Part shown: positions 32,761-43,389 of the stretch, piece by piece | Numbering within the stretch: the stretch's first letter is position 1 | Layout: each line of letters begins with the position of its first letter | Source of the DNA: Forficula auricularia | Taxonomy: Eukaryota; Arthropoda; Insecta; Dermaptera; Forficulidae | Assembly (NCBI GenBank): GCA_024734495.1 | Contig: JALMQS010000257.1 | Span: 124,001-188,000, forward strand | DNA: 64,000 nt | Direction: 5' to 3' | The notes under the pieces: model-generated | What the model was told of the DNA's origin: nothing | Database searches by the model: none | What the model saw: the letters and a program-made list of their open reading frames with translations, nothing else | Position numbers and translations under genes: made by a program

Positions 32761-33695
32761 GAACCCATGAACACTGATTAGTGAAGTTAAGTTTTGACTC
32801 AAATCCCTACAAAAACCGTTTATTTTTTCTGAAATCCACTTTTATATCTTAAGGACATCGTTGATTTGGAGAAAGATCACTTCGAAAATTGACCTTCCCG
32901 AAAATTAATCTAATATAAATAAATTATCAATCAAAGATGAAACTGACTTACGTATCATAAACATTGTTAGTGTTGTTGTTGTTGTCTGTTTTGGTTGTTT
33001 AATTTCCATGGTCAAACTCAAACAAATAACATCCACACACTAAGACCCATGTGTACATTAAATACTACTGATCAGGGCAAAGAACACTCTATAAATACTA
33101 AGAGAAGTGAATCGATTTCAACAGAATAATGGATTGAATCAGATTATTGAGATTATTTCTCCTTCTCCTAGTCTTTGTTTATGAATCATTCAACAAGAGC
33201 GTAAGGCATTTATCGCTCATCTCTTATTCATCATGTTTTGATTTTTTATTATTTTTTTATCTATATTTATAACGACTTCGAGTCATTTACGTCCAGATAC
33301 TGCAAATGAAGTCAAAATGTCATCCGATAAAATTATGCGTCAATTGGTTTTTTAATCTTTAGTCAAAAAATTATAATCTTTACAAAGGCAATGCATGAAT
33401 GGTCTGAGTCACTCAGTACTAATCAAAACAGTGGAAAAACTATGGTCGAGATAAGGAGCGAAACATTTGGCCGGGTTTCCTTCGGAATGAGTCAGAAAAA
33501 GAGACGGATTCTTATGCAGTAAAAACTCTTAAAATATGCAACAAAAATATCCAGCAAAAATGTTAAAATATGCAATAAAATAGCCTGAATATGCAATTGT
33601 TTTTAAGTATATTTAATGTATTACAAAAAAGCCATAATATGAAAAATAAATAAAATAAAAATATTTTTTTTTCCAAAAATATAATAGTTAAGTAA
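32761..33695. other. Mostly unique sequence, no gene model
   Basis: The stretch 33050-33480 is less repetitive than average and could be host intergenic or regulatory DNA. No open frame, splice pair or known motif was recognised. Confidence 0.35.
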
Positions 33696-33697
33696 TA

Positions 33698-34376
33698 CAG
33701 GGAGGGTCATAAAGATCTACCACATTTTGAAGAGGTATAAAAAAATGAAAAAATTTAACTAGAAAAAAACTGAATATAATTTTAAAAAGAACATAAAATA
33801 ATTTTTTTTAATGTGTTTTAAACATTATCAGACAAAGGGGGAGGGGCGGTCAAAAATGAAAATTCTATCCCTTTTGACCAAACTCAACCAAATTTTGTAT
33901 ACATATTCTGTGGACCCGCAGAAGGCTATAAATGCAAAATCTGACCACCCAAAATCGGGGGAGAATCAAAAATGAAAATTCTAGCCCTTTTCGCCAAACT
34001 CAACCAAATTATGTATACATATTCTATAAACCCCAGAAGGCTATAAATGGAAAAACTATCCAAAATGTGTTTACATAGTTTGGTAAAAAGGGCTAGAATT
34101 TTCATTTTTGACCCTCCCCTCCCTTTGGGTGATTAGTTTTTGCATTTTTAGCCTTCTGCGGGTCCACAGAATGTGTATACAAAATTTGGTTGAGTTTGGT
34201 CAAAAGGGCTAGAATTTTCATTTTTGATCCCCCCCCTTTTTTGTCTGATAATATTTAAAACACATTAAAAAAAATATTTTATGTTCTTTTCAAAAATATA
34301 TTCAGTTTTTTCTAGCTCAATTTTTTCATTTTTTTATACCTCTTCAAAATGTGGGAGATCTTTATGCTCCACCCTG
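33698..34376. mobile_element. Family C palindrome, copy 2
   Basis: Flanked by TA (33696-33697 and 34377-34378), with ends CAGGGAGGGTCATAAAGATC and its near complement. Both arms carry family B/C units with G- or C-runs. Similar to 14232-14791. Confidence 0.8.
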
Positions 34377-35006
34377 TATAATACTTAAAATAATGAGTTT
34401 TTAAGATAAATAAAAAATAAAGGTAAAAAAATTGTTATGTGCATGAAACAAGTATAATTAATAATTATATAAAAATAAAGAGACATTAAAAAAATTTCTC
34501 CCCCAGGTATTTATTCGTAAATTAAAATTTATTTAAATCATAAATATTAAAAAAAAAATCAAATCAAAAAATATATAGTTTTTATCAAAATATTCAAATA
34601 TATTCATTTACTTATCCTGAAACATGTAAAAATGACAAAATATAAATGGGTTTTAATTGCGTCTAACATTTAGATGTAGTGTAGTAATTCGGAAAGATCG
34701 ACTGCTCAACAAAAGCAGACAAACTATAATTCAATTTCATACAAGTCCAGTTTCTACAGTCAAAAGATCACAAGTAGACATTAAGAGAAATTTCGACTCT
34801 GATAATATTATTTAATTATCATTAAAATAATCTTTATTAACGCTATAAGAGAGAGAACATTGTTCAAGGGCTCTAAAAAAGTTTATTTTTATGACTTTTG
34901 TAAGGGTTCCGTTCTGTTTAATTAACGCTAACAAAGCAGTCTTACTAAAAATATAATAAAACAATTCATCTCTAATCTGAAATGAATAATTTAAAATAAA
35001 ATAATT
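34377..35006. other. No recognised gene
   Basis: AT-rich; GGGTTCCGTTCTG near 34908 recalls a motif at 13690. Confidence 0.45.
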
Positions 35007-35191
35007 AAATTTACGGGATTTTATAATAAGATATTATAATTAAATTAATTAATTTTTTATATTATAATTAACTACCTGTTAAAGATGACATATGAATTTA
35101 TATTTTTATTCTAATAATCTTTTGATAATTAAAATTAAAAAAATAATAATTAATTAAAATCTCTGATTAAAAACCCTCAAATTTAAAAGAA
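35007..35191. repeat. Family A copy
   Basis: AATTTACGGGATTTTATAAT, ACTACCTGTTAAAGATGACA and AAAATCTCTGATTAAAAACC mark left arm, core and right arm. Confidence 0.7.
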
Positions 35192-35341
35192 TAGAGTTTT
35201 ATGAATTATGTAGGTACATAAATATATGAAATATATGGTATATCTCTTAATTGAATGTAATGGAAGGCAGCCCAGAGGTAGTGAGGAAAGAAAAAATTAA
35301 CACATATCAAATAAGGTGTAATTTATTGGAAACTCCTTCTT

Positions 35342-35396
35342 CCTTTCAAACCGACGTTTCGGAGGATTTTTCCCTCCTTCTTCAGGGTTTCAAGGG
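35342..35396 (-). ncRNA. Hammerhead-like ribozyme motif
   Basis: Minus-strand CTGAAGA (35385-35379), stem II GGAGG/CCTCC, then GAAACGTC (35360-35353). The stem I strands are CCTTGAAACC and GGTTTGAAAGG. The core matches CUGANGA...GAAA. Confidence 0.7.
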
Positions 35397-35464
35397 TCAA
35401 TGAATGAAACAAATAAAATGTTTCATTTAACACATATCAAATAAGGTGTAATTTATTAGAATCT

Positions 35465-35521
35465 TCCTTCATATCCTTTCAAACCGACGTTTCGGAGGAT
35501 TTTTCCTCTCCTTCATTCAGG
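35465..35521 (-). ncRNA. Hammerhead-like motif with inserted base
   Basis: Same family as its neighbours, but the core reads CTGAATGA, one base longer, and stem II has an extra pair of bases. Probably inactive. Confidence 0.5.
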
Positions 35522-35603
35522 GTTTCAAAGGTCAATGAATGAAACAAATAAAATGTTTCCTTGGAGAGAAGAAGGAAACATTTTATTTGTTTCATTCATT
35601 GAC

Positions 35604-35657
35604 CCTTTGAAACCCTGAAGAAGGAGGAAAAATCCTCCGAAACGTCGGTTTGAAAGG
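35604..35657 (+). ncRNA. Hammerhead-like ribozyme motif, best-preserved copy
   Basis: CTGAAGA (35615-35621), one A, stem II GGAGGA/TCCTCC (35623-35628 and 35633-35638), GAAA (35639-35642), then CGTC with predicted cleavage after 35646. Stem I pairs 35604-35614 (CCTTTGAAACC) with 35647-35657 (GGTTTGAAAGG) at 10 of 11 positions. Stem III is only A-C/G-U without a loop, so a working fold would need two molecules joined through ACGU. Known relatives are small hammerhead variants of Penelope-like elements. Activity here is inferred. Confidence 0.75.
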
Positions 35658-35951
35658 AAAGAGGAAGGATTCCAATAAATTACACCTTATTTGATATGTG
35701 TTAGTTTTTTCTTTCCTCACTACCTCTGGGCTGCCTTCCATTGCATTCAATTAAAAGATATACCAGTCCGTCTCTCCAGAGAAAATTTTGTTGCAAAAAA
35801 AATATCTCTTAATATTTAAATTTTCAAGGTTGACATTTATCTCAGAACCTTTGGCGCAAGCACAGTATAAATTTACATGAAGCTACAATTCTTATTTTTG
35901 ACAAGGCTAGGTTCAATCACATATGTGTACCGCATTTTGTGTATAACTCCC

Positions 35952-35997
35952 AATTAACCGAAGATGGCCAAATAAATTCAGGTCGAAACGTTTTATT
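35952..35997 (+). ncRNA. Degenerate hammerhead-like motif
   Basis: CCGAAGA, stem II GGCC/GGTC (with one G-U), then GAAACGTT and an AT-rich possible stem I. U4 of the core is changed to C. No surrounding palindrome was recognised. Confidence 0.4.
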
Positions 35998-36088
35998 CAG
36001 GGTGTTTTATTGAATCCGCCGCATCCAACTTTGGCTGATGCCCCCTTCATTTATTACAGTTCCATCACAGCACCGAACTCTAACAACT

Positions 36089-36373
36089 TTATTTCATAAA
36101 ATACAATTGGTTCAATGAATTTTTTTGGGTTTGGACTCTTGGGATCACGCAAAGCTTGATGACTCTTTCTGGTTCGACCTTCCACGCCTCTATCTTTTTT
36201 CGGAACGTGTTATCGAGTCCCATGGTCAGGCTATGTAATTTTCCTGGCCGGATGAGTGTGTTGATGTTAAAGGTGCCCAGGTATGTATGGATTTTTGGCG
36301 TTATTCTTCCATTGTTTCTTACTTGATTTCGTGATGGTCCGGGTCCCCCAGAAACTGAATGCCCGGTTGCCAC
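36089..36373 (-). pseudogene. Truncated LINE endonuclease N-terminus
   Basis: The 94-codon frame contains YLGTFNINTLIRPGKLHSLT. This resembles the first strand of the endonuclease/exonuclease/phosphatase fold that starts the EN domain of many non-LTR retrotransposons, whose role is to nick target DNA for target-primed reverse transcription. The catalytic residues further along the domain are absent: after about residue 50 the sequence is no longer recognisable, and it ends at an AATAAA-containing tail. The upstream frame has a Gly/Pro/Ser-rich start (MATGHSVSGGPGPS). Identification rests on this short motif only. Confidence 0.5.
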
Positions 36374-36544
36374 TCGAGGGTGGGTAGATTGGTTACCACC
36401 TGGGGTAATCTTGTATTTTCCTCTCAGGATTCATGGTTGCTTGTTATGAAATTTTGTCCTGCTGCATGCGTGAGGTTTTATAGAACCAGAGATTGTCAGT
36501 TTCTGGAGCCAAGGGGCCGGTTTTTTATTATTTTTAAATAAATT

Positions 36545-36653
36545 GACTTTGCGTCTTGCCGGGATCGAACTGATGAAGTCTAGGTTGATGTTCTCCTAAT
36601 CGGATTAGAAAAGTTGGTGATTTAACCGATTGCGCTACCGACCCCTCTTGAAT
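36545..36653 (-). ncRNA. tRNA-like head with A and B boxes
   Basis: Minus-strand A box TAGCGCAATCGG (36637-36626) and B box AGTTCGATCCC (36571-36561) match the pol III consensus closely. The gap between them is about 55 bases, longer than in most tRNAs. No intact cloverleaf was built, so a SINE-type promoter is preferred over a tRNA gene. Confidence 0.6.
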
Positions 36654-37010
36654 TTATTATTATTATTATTATTATTAGGGGTTTCTTAGCTTTAGAACTT
36701 TACTTTCAAATATGTAGATAACATTTTTCGAATGATTTTATTGATATTTTGAGCCGATTGTTATAATATAGGCATAAATGATCAATTTATTTTATGTTTA
36801 TGATTTATTATTAATTCCTTTTAAGAGCGTCTCTAGTGTAACTAAGTTTATTATTATTTATTTTTTTATTTAATAAATTTGCAGGTGAGTAATTCTTTCA
36901 TTAGAATCTAATCGAGGAAATAGGGCGCGGATAGAAGGATCTCTTTCCGTTTAGAGTTAAGACAAGTAAGGATGGAAAATATAAGTCAAAACCTGTTTCA
37001 GACAAGAAGA
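36654..37010. other. (ATT)n tract and unique sequence
   Basis: An (ATT)n run of about 25 bases (36653-36677) precedes AT-rich sequence; no gene recognised. Confidence 0.5.
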
Positions 37011-37200
37011 GATTAATTTTTAAATTTCTATTATTCTAGGAACGGCCTTAAGGTAAGAAAATATTAAATTGAAATCAATATCAGATTTTAAATATTTATC
37101 ATTTAATATTATTAAATCTACAAAACTCCAAACAGCGAAACAGGAGTCTTGAAAATTTTTCTCTTTATCCTCCAATTTTTCTTTTTTTCATTGTAGGTAT
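37011..37200 (+). repeat. Splice-site-like segment duplicated at 43020-43176
   Basis: TTATTCTAGGAACGGCCTT, a donor-like AAGGTAAGAAAATATTAAAT and a pyrimidine-rich TTTTTTTCATTGTAG parallel the sequence at 43020-43176 on the far side of the BEL/Pao element. The upstream part is not open in a useful frame, so this copy looks like a decayed duplicate. Confidence 0.5.
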
Positions 37201-37204
37201 TGGT

Positions 37205-37380
37205 ATTATTATTTTTATAATACCAATTTTCGAAATCTTTTATCTCTGTATCTGGATAGCTTTTTACGGAGTGAGGTTTTTTCACCAGCACTACCAACCC
37301 TTTTTAGTCGCCTTCTACGACAAGCAGGGGATACTGTGAACCTATTCTACCCCCGGTCACAGGGACCAATTTATATTTTA
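37205..37380. repeat. Dispersed repeat with AGTCGCCTTCTACGACAAGC
   Basis: The AGTCGCCTTCTACGACAAGC segment followed by AGGGGATACTG recurs, truncated, at 59636-59700. Similar motifs are common in insect retroposons; the class is not resolved. Confidence 0.5.
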
Positions 37381-37396
37381 TTAATAATATTACATA

Positions 37397-38604
37397 TGTT
37401 CGGACCAACTGATAGTCAGGGTAGAAAAAAGTTAGAAAAATTCAAAGTTCAACAAAATTAAAAAAAATATGCTAGGATTAAAATAATAACAGTGACTCCA
37501 AAAAGTTTTTCAGTTGCTCAGCGCACTTAAACTTTTATGTTAGTTTTAATGTGATTAAATTATCACCATATTATGAAATTGAATTTAAATTAGAAGGTTC
37601 TTGCTTACCTCTGAAAGTCGAGAATAAATAAAAAATATAACAAGAAAATTATCTGAGAAAAAATTGCAAAGTCCAATTGAATTGTGAATATGAATTATGA
37701 TTAGAAATTATCACTTTATTTTTATTATTATTAACAGGGTAAATTATAAGTTAATTAAACAGAAAGTATTTGAGACAAATAAACGAATGAATTTTAAAAT
37801 TAATTAATTAAATCTAATTAACAATTTTTCAATTAAAGTTAGTAGTAGTAACAGGATTAAAAATGTTTAATTAAAATTAATATTAGAACTAATTAGCCAT
37901 TGACAAGGCGGCCATATTTATTTATAAAATAAATATAATAGGTAAATGGATTTGAGAAATTATTTGCGTAGAAGAGATGAAGTGTTCAAAAACAAATGGA
38001 TTGTATTCAATAAGAAGGGTGAGAGTTTTTCAGTTAGAATGAATTGTAAAAAAGTGTAATAAAATTGGATAAGGTTAAATGGTTTCACTTAGCAGTTTGT
38101 TGAGAAGGTTTGACGAATCCGTTGAATGTGAGAATTTCTTCCAGGCCAATCTGTACCAAAAATAAGACGAATGTGTATTTCCTTCCAATGAAGTCGATAC
38201 TGAGAGAGAGAGAAGATGGTACAGCTACCAGGAAGCAGAAGTTTAGAAGTCCAGTTGTGATGTTCGGAAATTAAATATCAACTCACTAGCTGATATTCTA
38301 TCAATACACAATTGATATGGGGAAGAAAGAACATCAACAAATAAAAATATGAGAGTAAAATGGGAGACTGGACTCTGATTAGCAGAACATGATCTGCACA
38401 GATTCGTTGATTCCACAAGAATGAGAAAAAATTAATTATATAAATAAACATAAATTTGTTTATGGCTGTTCCCAGAGCGAGCGCCTCCCTCGCGCTGTTC
38501 TATCGAGTTGACGAACACTGCCCTAGAGATATTTTTTCTGCACAAAAATCGTAAAAACGATGATCACACATGCAATAAGCTCACGGTTGCGATTGGCGCA
38601 ACCA
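37397..38604 (-). repeat. 3' LTR of the BEL/Pao element
   Basis: On the minus strand it begins TGGTTGCGCCAATCG and ends GGTCCGAACA. It is collinear with 41527-42831 but with many small indels, so the copy is old or was rearranged after insertion. Confidence 0.75.
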
Positions 38605-38987
38605 TACCGGGAGCCCGGTGAACGAAGTTCGCAATATGTACATCTGTAATGTAAGCTATGTGAGAATCTGGTATGTGGATCTTGTTTGTTGCGGTTGTGT
38701 TCTTCCTTGGTTGTGTGTGTTCTTCTCTGTTGGTTGTAATGTTCTTCATTGTAAGAGTGTGCTGTGTAGAGTAAATGTGAGAAGAACTGAAAGGAGTGAT
38801 CCCTAGCCCTCGTTGCCTAATGGCATCGGGATCGGAAGAACTGCTGATCGAGAGTGATCGATAGAAAAGATGAAAGAGAAGGAGTCTGACACAAGAAAGT
38901 GGAAGTAATGTCAGCACTCAGCTCAGAAAACCCCGTGGTTGCCATCCACGTACTCATAAGGTATGAGCTCCTGAGGTTGGGTGAAGT

Positions 38988-40070
38988 CTACGTAGATTTA
39001 GATCTACTCTTCCGTTTGTATTCCTCTGGCGAAATACTTCTTTGTGGATTAAACCTGAGAGTACCTGTGGACCAGGTTGAGCGCCAAGGCTTCTTGTTTG
39101 TGGACCTCCGATTACCAATCTCGGACGGCCTGTTTGTCCTTGACAGGTTGTTAGTTTGTGATGTAAAACTCTGGAAATTGCGAGAAGTCTGGTCTGGTTT
39201 GAGTGAATTGGTAGTGAGCACAAAAATACTCTTGGTTGCTTCATTTGTTTGTTTGTTTCCCAATTCACTTGGTAGAGGTTCTCTTGGTAATGCTGGTGCA
39301 GAGCCTAGCAACACCCATCCGAATTCTGTATTGAACATTGCTAAGTTACTGTTGGGAACATTGAACTTCTCTCCTGTGAAAATCTTGGCACATACAGTTG
39401 CTCCCAATATTCCGTGTATTGGAGCTGAAGTGTGGAAGTATGGGTCTGCCAGTGGTTTGTCTTGGATAAAAGCGACCAAGGCTGGGTCGACAGGCCTGGT
39501 TGGTAATGTGAGTTCAATTTTGTCCACTATATGGAACTCATACGGTTGGTAGTTCGTGTCACTGTAGCACGATGAAATATGGATCAGAGTCGTATGTGTG
39601 GATTCCATTTTGTTTGCGGTGCCCAATCCTTCTATATGAATCGGATCTGGTTTTCTTCTGGTACCCAGAGTGCGTGCCAACTGTTTGGATATGATGGAAA
39701 CCTCACTTGCTGAATCAAGTAGGAATCTCGCTGGATGTATGGTACCATTATTATGTAAGAGATGGATTCTGACTGTGGAGAGTAATGGCACCTGTTTAAG
39801 TCCCTGTTTCCTGGTTTTGTTAGGGCCACTACAAGTCTTCCGGGTGGGAGTATTTAGTCCTGGGCTGGCTTCTGTCTTGAGATCCAGATTGATCCGAATT
39901 AGAGGAAGTAAGAAAGGTCGCGAGACTAGATTGAGGAGAGGAACTGACGCTAGAACGTGCGGAATTGATTTAGTGTAGTTTCTCTGTTTTTCATGTAAGA
40001 ATAAAGTTACGGTGGTGTAATTTGCCGCAAAGAAAACATGGCCTAAATGTGCAATTAGTTCGTCAGCCAT
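38988..40070 (-). CDS. BEL/Pao Gag-protease fragment (360 aa)
   Basis: The only long intact frame in the window. An aspartic protease processes the Gag-Pol polyprotein in virus-like particles. The frame contains ARFLLDSASEVSIISKQLA (catalytic region about residue 117), where the usual D-S/T-G triad reads D-S-A, then IEGLG and, near residue 250, FNTEFGWVLLGS, a hallmark of BEL/Pao proteases. Just upstream, in another frame, CFLCGKLHH looks like the Gag zinc knuckle (about 40048-40020), implying a frameshift near the start; the first Met is therefore not the real start. The C-terminal 100 residues are Ser/Thr/Arg-rich and unrecognised. Reverse transcriptase should follow but the 3' LTR comes instead. 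The Gly-to-Ala change probably weakens or abolishes proteolysis. Confidence 0.8.
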   Translation of the reverse strand: MADELIAHLGHVFFAANYTTVTLFLHEKQRNYTKSIPHVLASVPLLNLVSRPFLLPLIRINLDLKTEASPGLNTPTRKTCSGPNKTRKQGLKQVPLLSTVRIHLLHNNGTIHPARFLLDSASEVSIISKQLARTLGTRRKPDPIHIEGLGTANKMESTHTTLIHISSCYSDTNYQPYEFHIVDKIELTLPTRPVDPALVAFIQDKPLADPYFHTSAPIHGILGATVCAKIFTGEKFNVPNSNLAMFNTEFGWVLLGSAPALPREPLPSELGNKQTNEATKSIFVLTTNSLKPDQTSRNFQSFTSQTNNLSRTNRPSEIGNRRSTNKKPWRSTWSTGTLRFNPQRSISPEEYKRKSRSKST

Positions 40071-41526
40071 GTGTGGGTGAAGAAGCGAGAATGTTCACCG
40101 TTTGTGGTCTTCATGATGTTTTGTATCAGATCTGGTTCGGATAAGGTCAAGAACTGCTGGCATTTCTCTTCCAGATTCCGTGACTCGATCAAGTTTTGAC
40201 GGAATCGGACATGTGCTGTTTGTAATGGTGAGCAGGTATATGTTTTGGCTGTTCCTACTCTTTTTGGAGAATTATATTAGTGGTTGTCTGATGTTTGTTC
40301 TAGGTGTTTGATTAGTTTTATATTGTGTCTCACATAGCCCCTGGGACCTGAGTAAGTACTAGATGTTTGAGGAGAGTATCGAGAGTTCGGCGCTTCATCT
40401 ACCACTTGTGTATCAGCCAGCATCACGCTTTCATAATGAGTGCGAAGTCAAATCTTTGTGATGATGATCCTTGTTATGATAAGCATTACAGAGCTAGTTA
40501 GGTCTAAACCTGAGTGTTTTCACGACTGTTGTGGCGATGTCTCTTACTGAGATGTTAAACTGAAACTAGAGGGAGTCTTTGGTTCGGATAGTAGTTACAC
40601 GAAGGTAAGAGGTCAAGGAGCTTGTCTATGAATGAGAATATCAGGACCTCTCATACTTGGAGTCATAAACTGGAGACTTAAAGTGAGATCCAAAGCATCA
40701 ATGGCTGTAATTTTCGTCTGTAATGCCAGGGAGACCATGCCTGAACCAGACCAAGTGCTGTACCAGGACCTAAAAGGCTCCCCCTGAGGTATCGTCAAAT
40801 TTTTGGGCTTTAGTGATGTGTTTTATTTTGATCCTATTCGTAAGCAGAGGAATAAAGAAATCCAAAAACGATTCCAGTTCTCATAATTCACCTGAGAACT
40901 TCAGGAAAGATTCAAATTAGTGGGTGAATGAACCTGGAGACTAGATGTATGGAGTTGGTGTTGAGGTCCTGGGTAAGTGCTAGAGGGGGCTAGTTCGTCA
41001 GTTCAAAATAGATTTGGCTTCTCTTAGTATATTTATAAGAGAATCATAATGTGCGGTGATTGGCCCATCTGAGATCATCCCCCTCCTGCTAGGGCAAATA
41101 AGTCAATGTTGCTGATGCTTTCTTGATCAGATATTCTTAATGTCATCACCTCACAAGTTTTTCCGCACGTTCTAAAGTATCTGAAGCCAACTGCAGCTAA
41201 CTGATAAGGGTTCTCTTCACAGTCAGCAAAAGGGTTTCATCAAAGGCATCCACGAGTCCGCGACCCTGAGCTCACTATATCTGCCTTTGACTTGTTCTAG
41301 TGTCGATTTGGGTGGCATTGTGAAAGATTATGACTAAATACAATGAGTAGAGGCTCATTTGTATAATTACAACCCAAAAATAAATCGGGAATATAATGTA
41401 AAAATAAAAATAAAGCCATATGATAAATTTCAATAAAATTATTTGCACTTTGTTTGGCAGATGACTCTACAGTACAGCCATGATTCAGCAGTTTAGGATC
41501 ACGTCCGGAATGCCATAAAATTTAAA
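40071..41526 (-). pseudogene. Decayed BEL/Pao gag region
   Basis: Between the presumed primer-binding site and the protease frame the minus strand has only short open pieces, interrupted by stops. It lies where gag should be (capsid-like protein packaging the RNA). I recognise no capsid motif, so the call depends on position. A zinc-knuckle-like CFLCGKLHH occurs at its 3' end. Confidence 0.45.
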
Positions 41527-42831
41527 TGGATTAGAGCCAACTGAGTAGTCAGGGTAGAGAAAAAGTTAAGAAAAATTCAAAAAGTTCAACAAGAAGTCAA
41601 AAATATAGCTAGGATTAGAAGTAACAGTGGCTCAAAAAGTTTTTCAGTTGCTCAGCGCACTTAAAAGCTTATTTCATCGTTAAGTTTCGTAATGTGATTA
41701 GCGATTATCACACATATTCTGAGAATTGAGATTTAAATTAGAAGGTTCCTGCTTACCTCTGAAGAAGTCGAGAATAAATGAAAAATATAACGAAGAAAAT
41801 TATCTAGAGAAAAATTGCAAAGTCGATTGGTGCGAATAATGGATTGTGAGTTAGAAATTATCACTTTATTTTTTATTGTTATTCTCGGAGGTAAAGTGCC
41901 AGTTCAATTAAACAGAAAGTATTTGGGACAAATAAACGAGATGGATTTTAAAGAATTAATTGGTTAAGTCTAATTAACGATTTTCAGATTCAAGTTCAGT
42001 CAGTCCAGTAACAGGAGTTCAAAATGTTTAGAATTAAAATTAAATATTAGAGCTAATTCAGCCAATTCGACAGAGGCAGGCCACTATTTGTGTATAAGAT
42101 AAATGTAAATAGGTAAATCGGATTTGAGAAATTATTTAGTGAAGAAGCGATACGTATTCAAAAACAAATAGGATTGTGGTAATTCAAATAAGAAGGGTTG
42201 AGAGTTTTTCAAGTTAGAATTCGGAAGATGTAAAATATGTGTAATAAGATATGGATCAAGGTCAAGTGGTTTCACTTCACGCAGTTTGTTCGAAAAGGTT
42301 TGACGAATCCGTTGAATGTGAAGATTTCTTCCAAGACGCCAAGCTGCTACCAAAGAATAAGACAAGTGTAAATATTATTTCCAACTCCATTGAAGTCGAT
42401 TACTGAGAGAGAGAGATGGTACAGCTTCCAGGAAGCAGAAGTTTAAGAAGTCAAGTTGTGATGTTCGGAAATTAAACCATCAGCTCCACTAGCGTGATGT
42501 TCTAATCCAATACACAATTGATATGGGGAAGAGAGAACATCAACAGGTAAAAATATTAGAAGAAGTCAAAATGGGAGACCTAGGACTCCTGATGCGCCGT
42601 TCCTTGATCCTGCACAGATTCGTTGATTCCACAAGAATGAAACAAACTTACGTCAATCCTAAAATAACATAAATTGTAATTGTAGCTGGTTTCCAGAGAG
42701 CTCGAGCTTGCCTGCCCTCGCGCTGTTCTATCGAGTTGACGAACACTGCCCTAGAATATTTTCATGCACAAAAATCGCCAAAAGCGATGGTCACACATGC
42801 AATAAGCTCACGGTTACGATTGGCGCAACCA
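41527..42831 (-). repeat. 5' LTR of the BEL/Pao element
   Basis: Collinear with 37397-38604; for example TTTTTCAGTTGCTCAGCGCA occurs in both. It would hold the promoter and drive leftward transcription. Confidence 0.75.
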
Positions 42832-42833
42832 CC

Positions 42834-43063
42834 ATATAATGAATCAAAATTTTATAAAAATGGCACTAGTAAGGGAGAAATTTCTTCGATTGAAGAAAGC
42901 ATATTAGACGATCTTACATATTTGAAAAATAATAATTATCTCGAAAAAAAAATTATCCTAATTAGCTTTTTTTTCAAGAACTTGTCTTCGCAAAAAGTTC
43001 GTTCTAGTGCCAAAGTAGAAATTAATTTTTATTATTCTAAGAACAGGGCCTTTTTACTCTCAG
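42834..43063 (+). CDS. Candidate host exon interrupted upstream by the BEL/Pao LTR
   Basis: Immediately right of the LTR a frame stays open for about 230 bases (YNESKFYKNGTSKGEISSIE, then a Lys/Asn-rich part and NRAFLLS) up to a donor-like CAG/GTAAGA at 43061-43069. The exon ends in phase 1. The next strong acceptor at 43657 has the complementary phase. No domain is recognised. The true 5' part of the exon would lie beyond the inserted element and was not found on its left, although the left flank (37011-37200) is a diverged duplicate of this junction. It could be a host pseudogene or part of another repeat. Confidence 0.3.
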
Positions 43064-43176
43064 GTAAGAAAATATTAAATCGAAATGAATGTCAGATTTA
43101 AAATGAAACTGCAAGCAGCATACCGAGTCTAGAAAAAGTTTCACTTTTTCCTCCAATTTCATTTTAGAAGGTAAAC
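43020..43176 (+). repeat. Right-hand copy of the segment at 37011-37200
   Basis: TTATTCTAAGAACAGGGCC, GGTAAGAAAATATTAAAT and TCCTCCAATTTCATTTTAG correspond to the left-hand copy. The two lie outside opposite ends of the BEL/Pao element. Confidence 0.55.
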
Positions 43177-43389
43177 AATTGTTTGGACACTTCTCGGAGG
43201 GCTGAAGACACGCCCGTAACAGGTGGTAGTAAATAAAAATATCCATTCTAAAGCTATTATTTAGCGAGTTTGTATTATATATAGAGGAAATAATTTAAAT
43301 CAATGATATTTAATATCAATTCATTTAATTTAAAATGTAATTTTTTCCTTGATGCTGATATTAATCGCTAAGTGTGTGTGTGTGTGTTG

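Larger units (their letters stand above)
35238..35763. mobile_element. Palindromic element with three hammerhead-like motifs
   Basis: The outer arms share CACATATCAAATAAGGTGTA and GGCAGCCCAGAGGTAGTGAG. The left side contains a tandem repeat of the arm (35305-35425 and 35430-35560), so there are two minus-strand motifs on the left and one plus-strand motif on the right. Boundaries read GTATATCTCTTAATTG and its near complement. No coding sequence. Confidence 0.8.
36062..36653 (-). mobile_element. tRNA-headed LINE-derived chimeric element
   Basis: Minus strand, 5' to 3': a tRNA-like head (36653-36545), a spacer, the beginning of a LINE endonuclease frame (36373 to about 36230), and a 3' end with ATGAAATAAAG near 36095. 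The total is about 590 bp, far shorter than a LINE. It could be a SINE that captured a LINE 5' segment, or two neighbouring insertions. Confidence 0.5.
37397..42831 (-). mobile_element. BEL/Pao LTR retrotransposon, non-autonomous
   Basis: Two direct LTRs (37397-38604 and 41527-42831) enclose about 2.9 kb. On the minus strand the internal region has decayed gag-like sequence and an aspartic protease frame, but no reverse transcriptase, RNase H or integrase. Complete BEL/Pao internal regions are normally 5-6 kb. Flanking pentamers ACATA and CCATA agree at four of five positions. A TGGCATTCCGGACGTGATCC sequence (minus, about 41514-41495) next to the 5' LTR is a possible tRNA primer-binding site. 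Confidence 0.8.

Noticed and set aside
36653..36677. (ATT)n tract as a regulatory site
   Set aside because: Plain microsatellite; probably the insertion target or a slippage product.
38899..39552. 217-codon plus-strand open frame
   Set aside because: It is antisense to the BEL/Pao protease frame, which has recognisable motifs; the plus frame has none.
42736..42833. ATG start within the LTR for the frame ending 43101
   Set aside because: The start lies in the BEL/Pao LTR and the frame runs past a strong splice donor; only the part after the LTR is considered.
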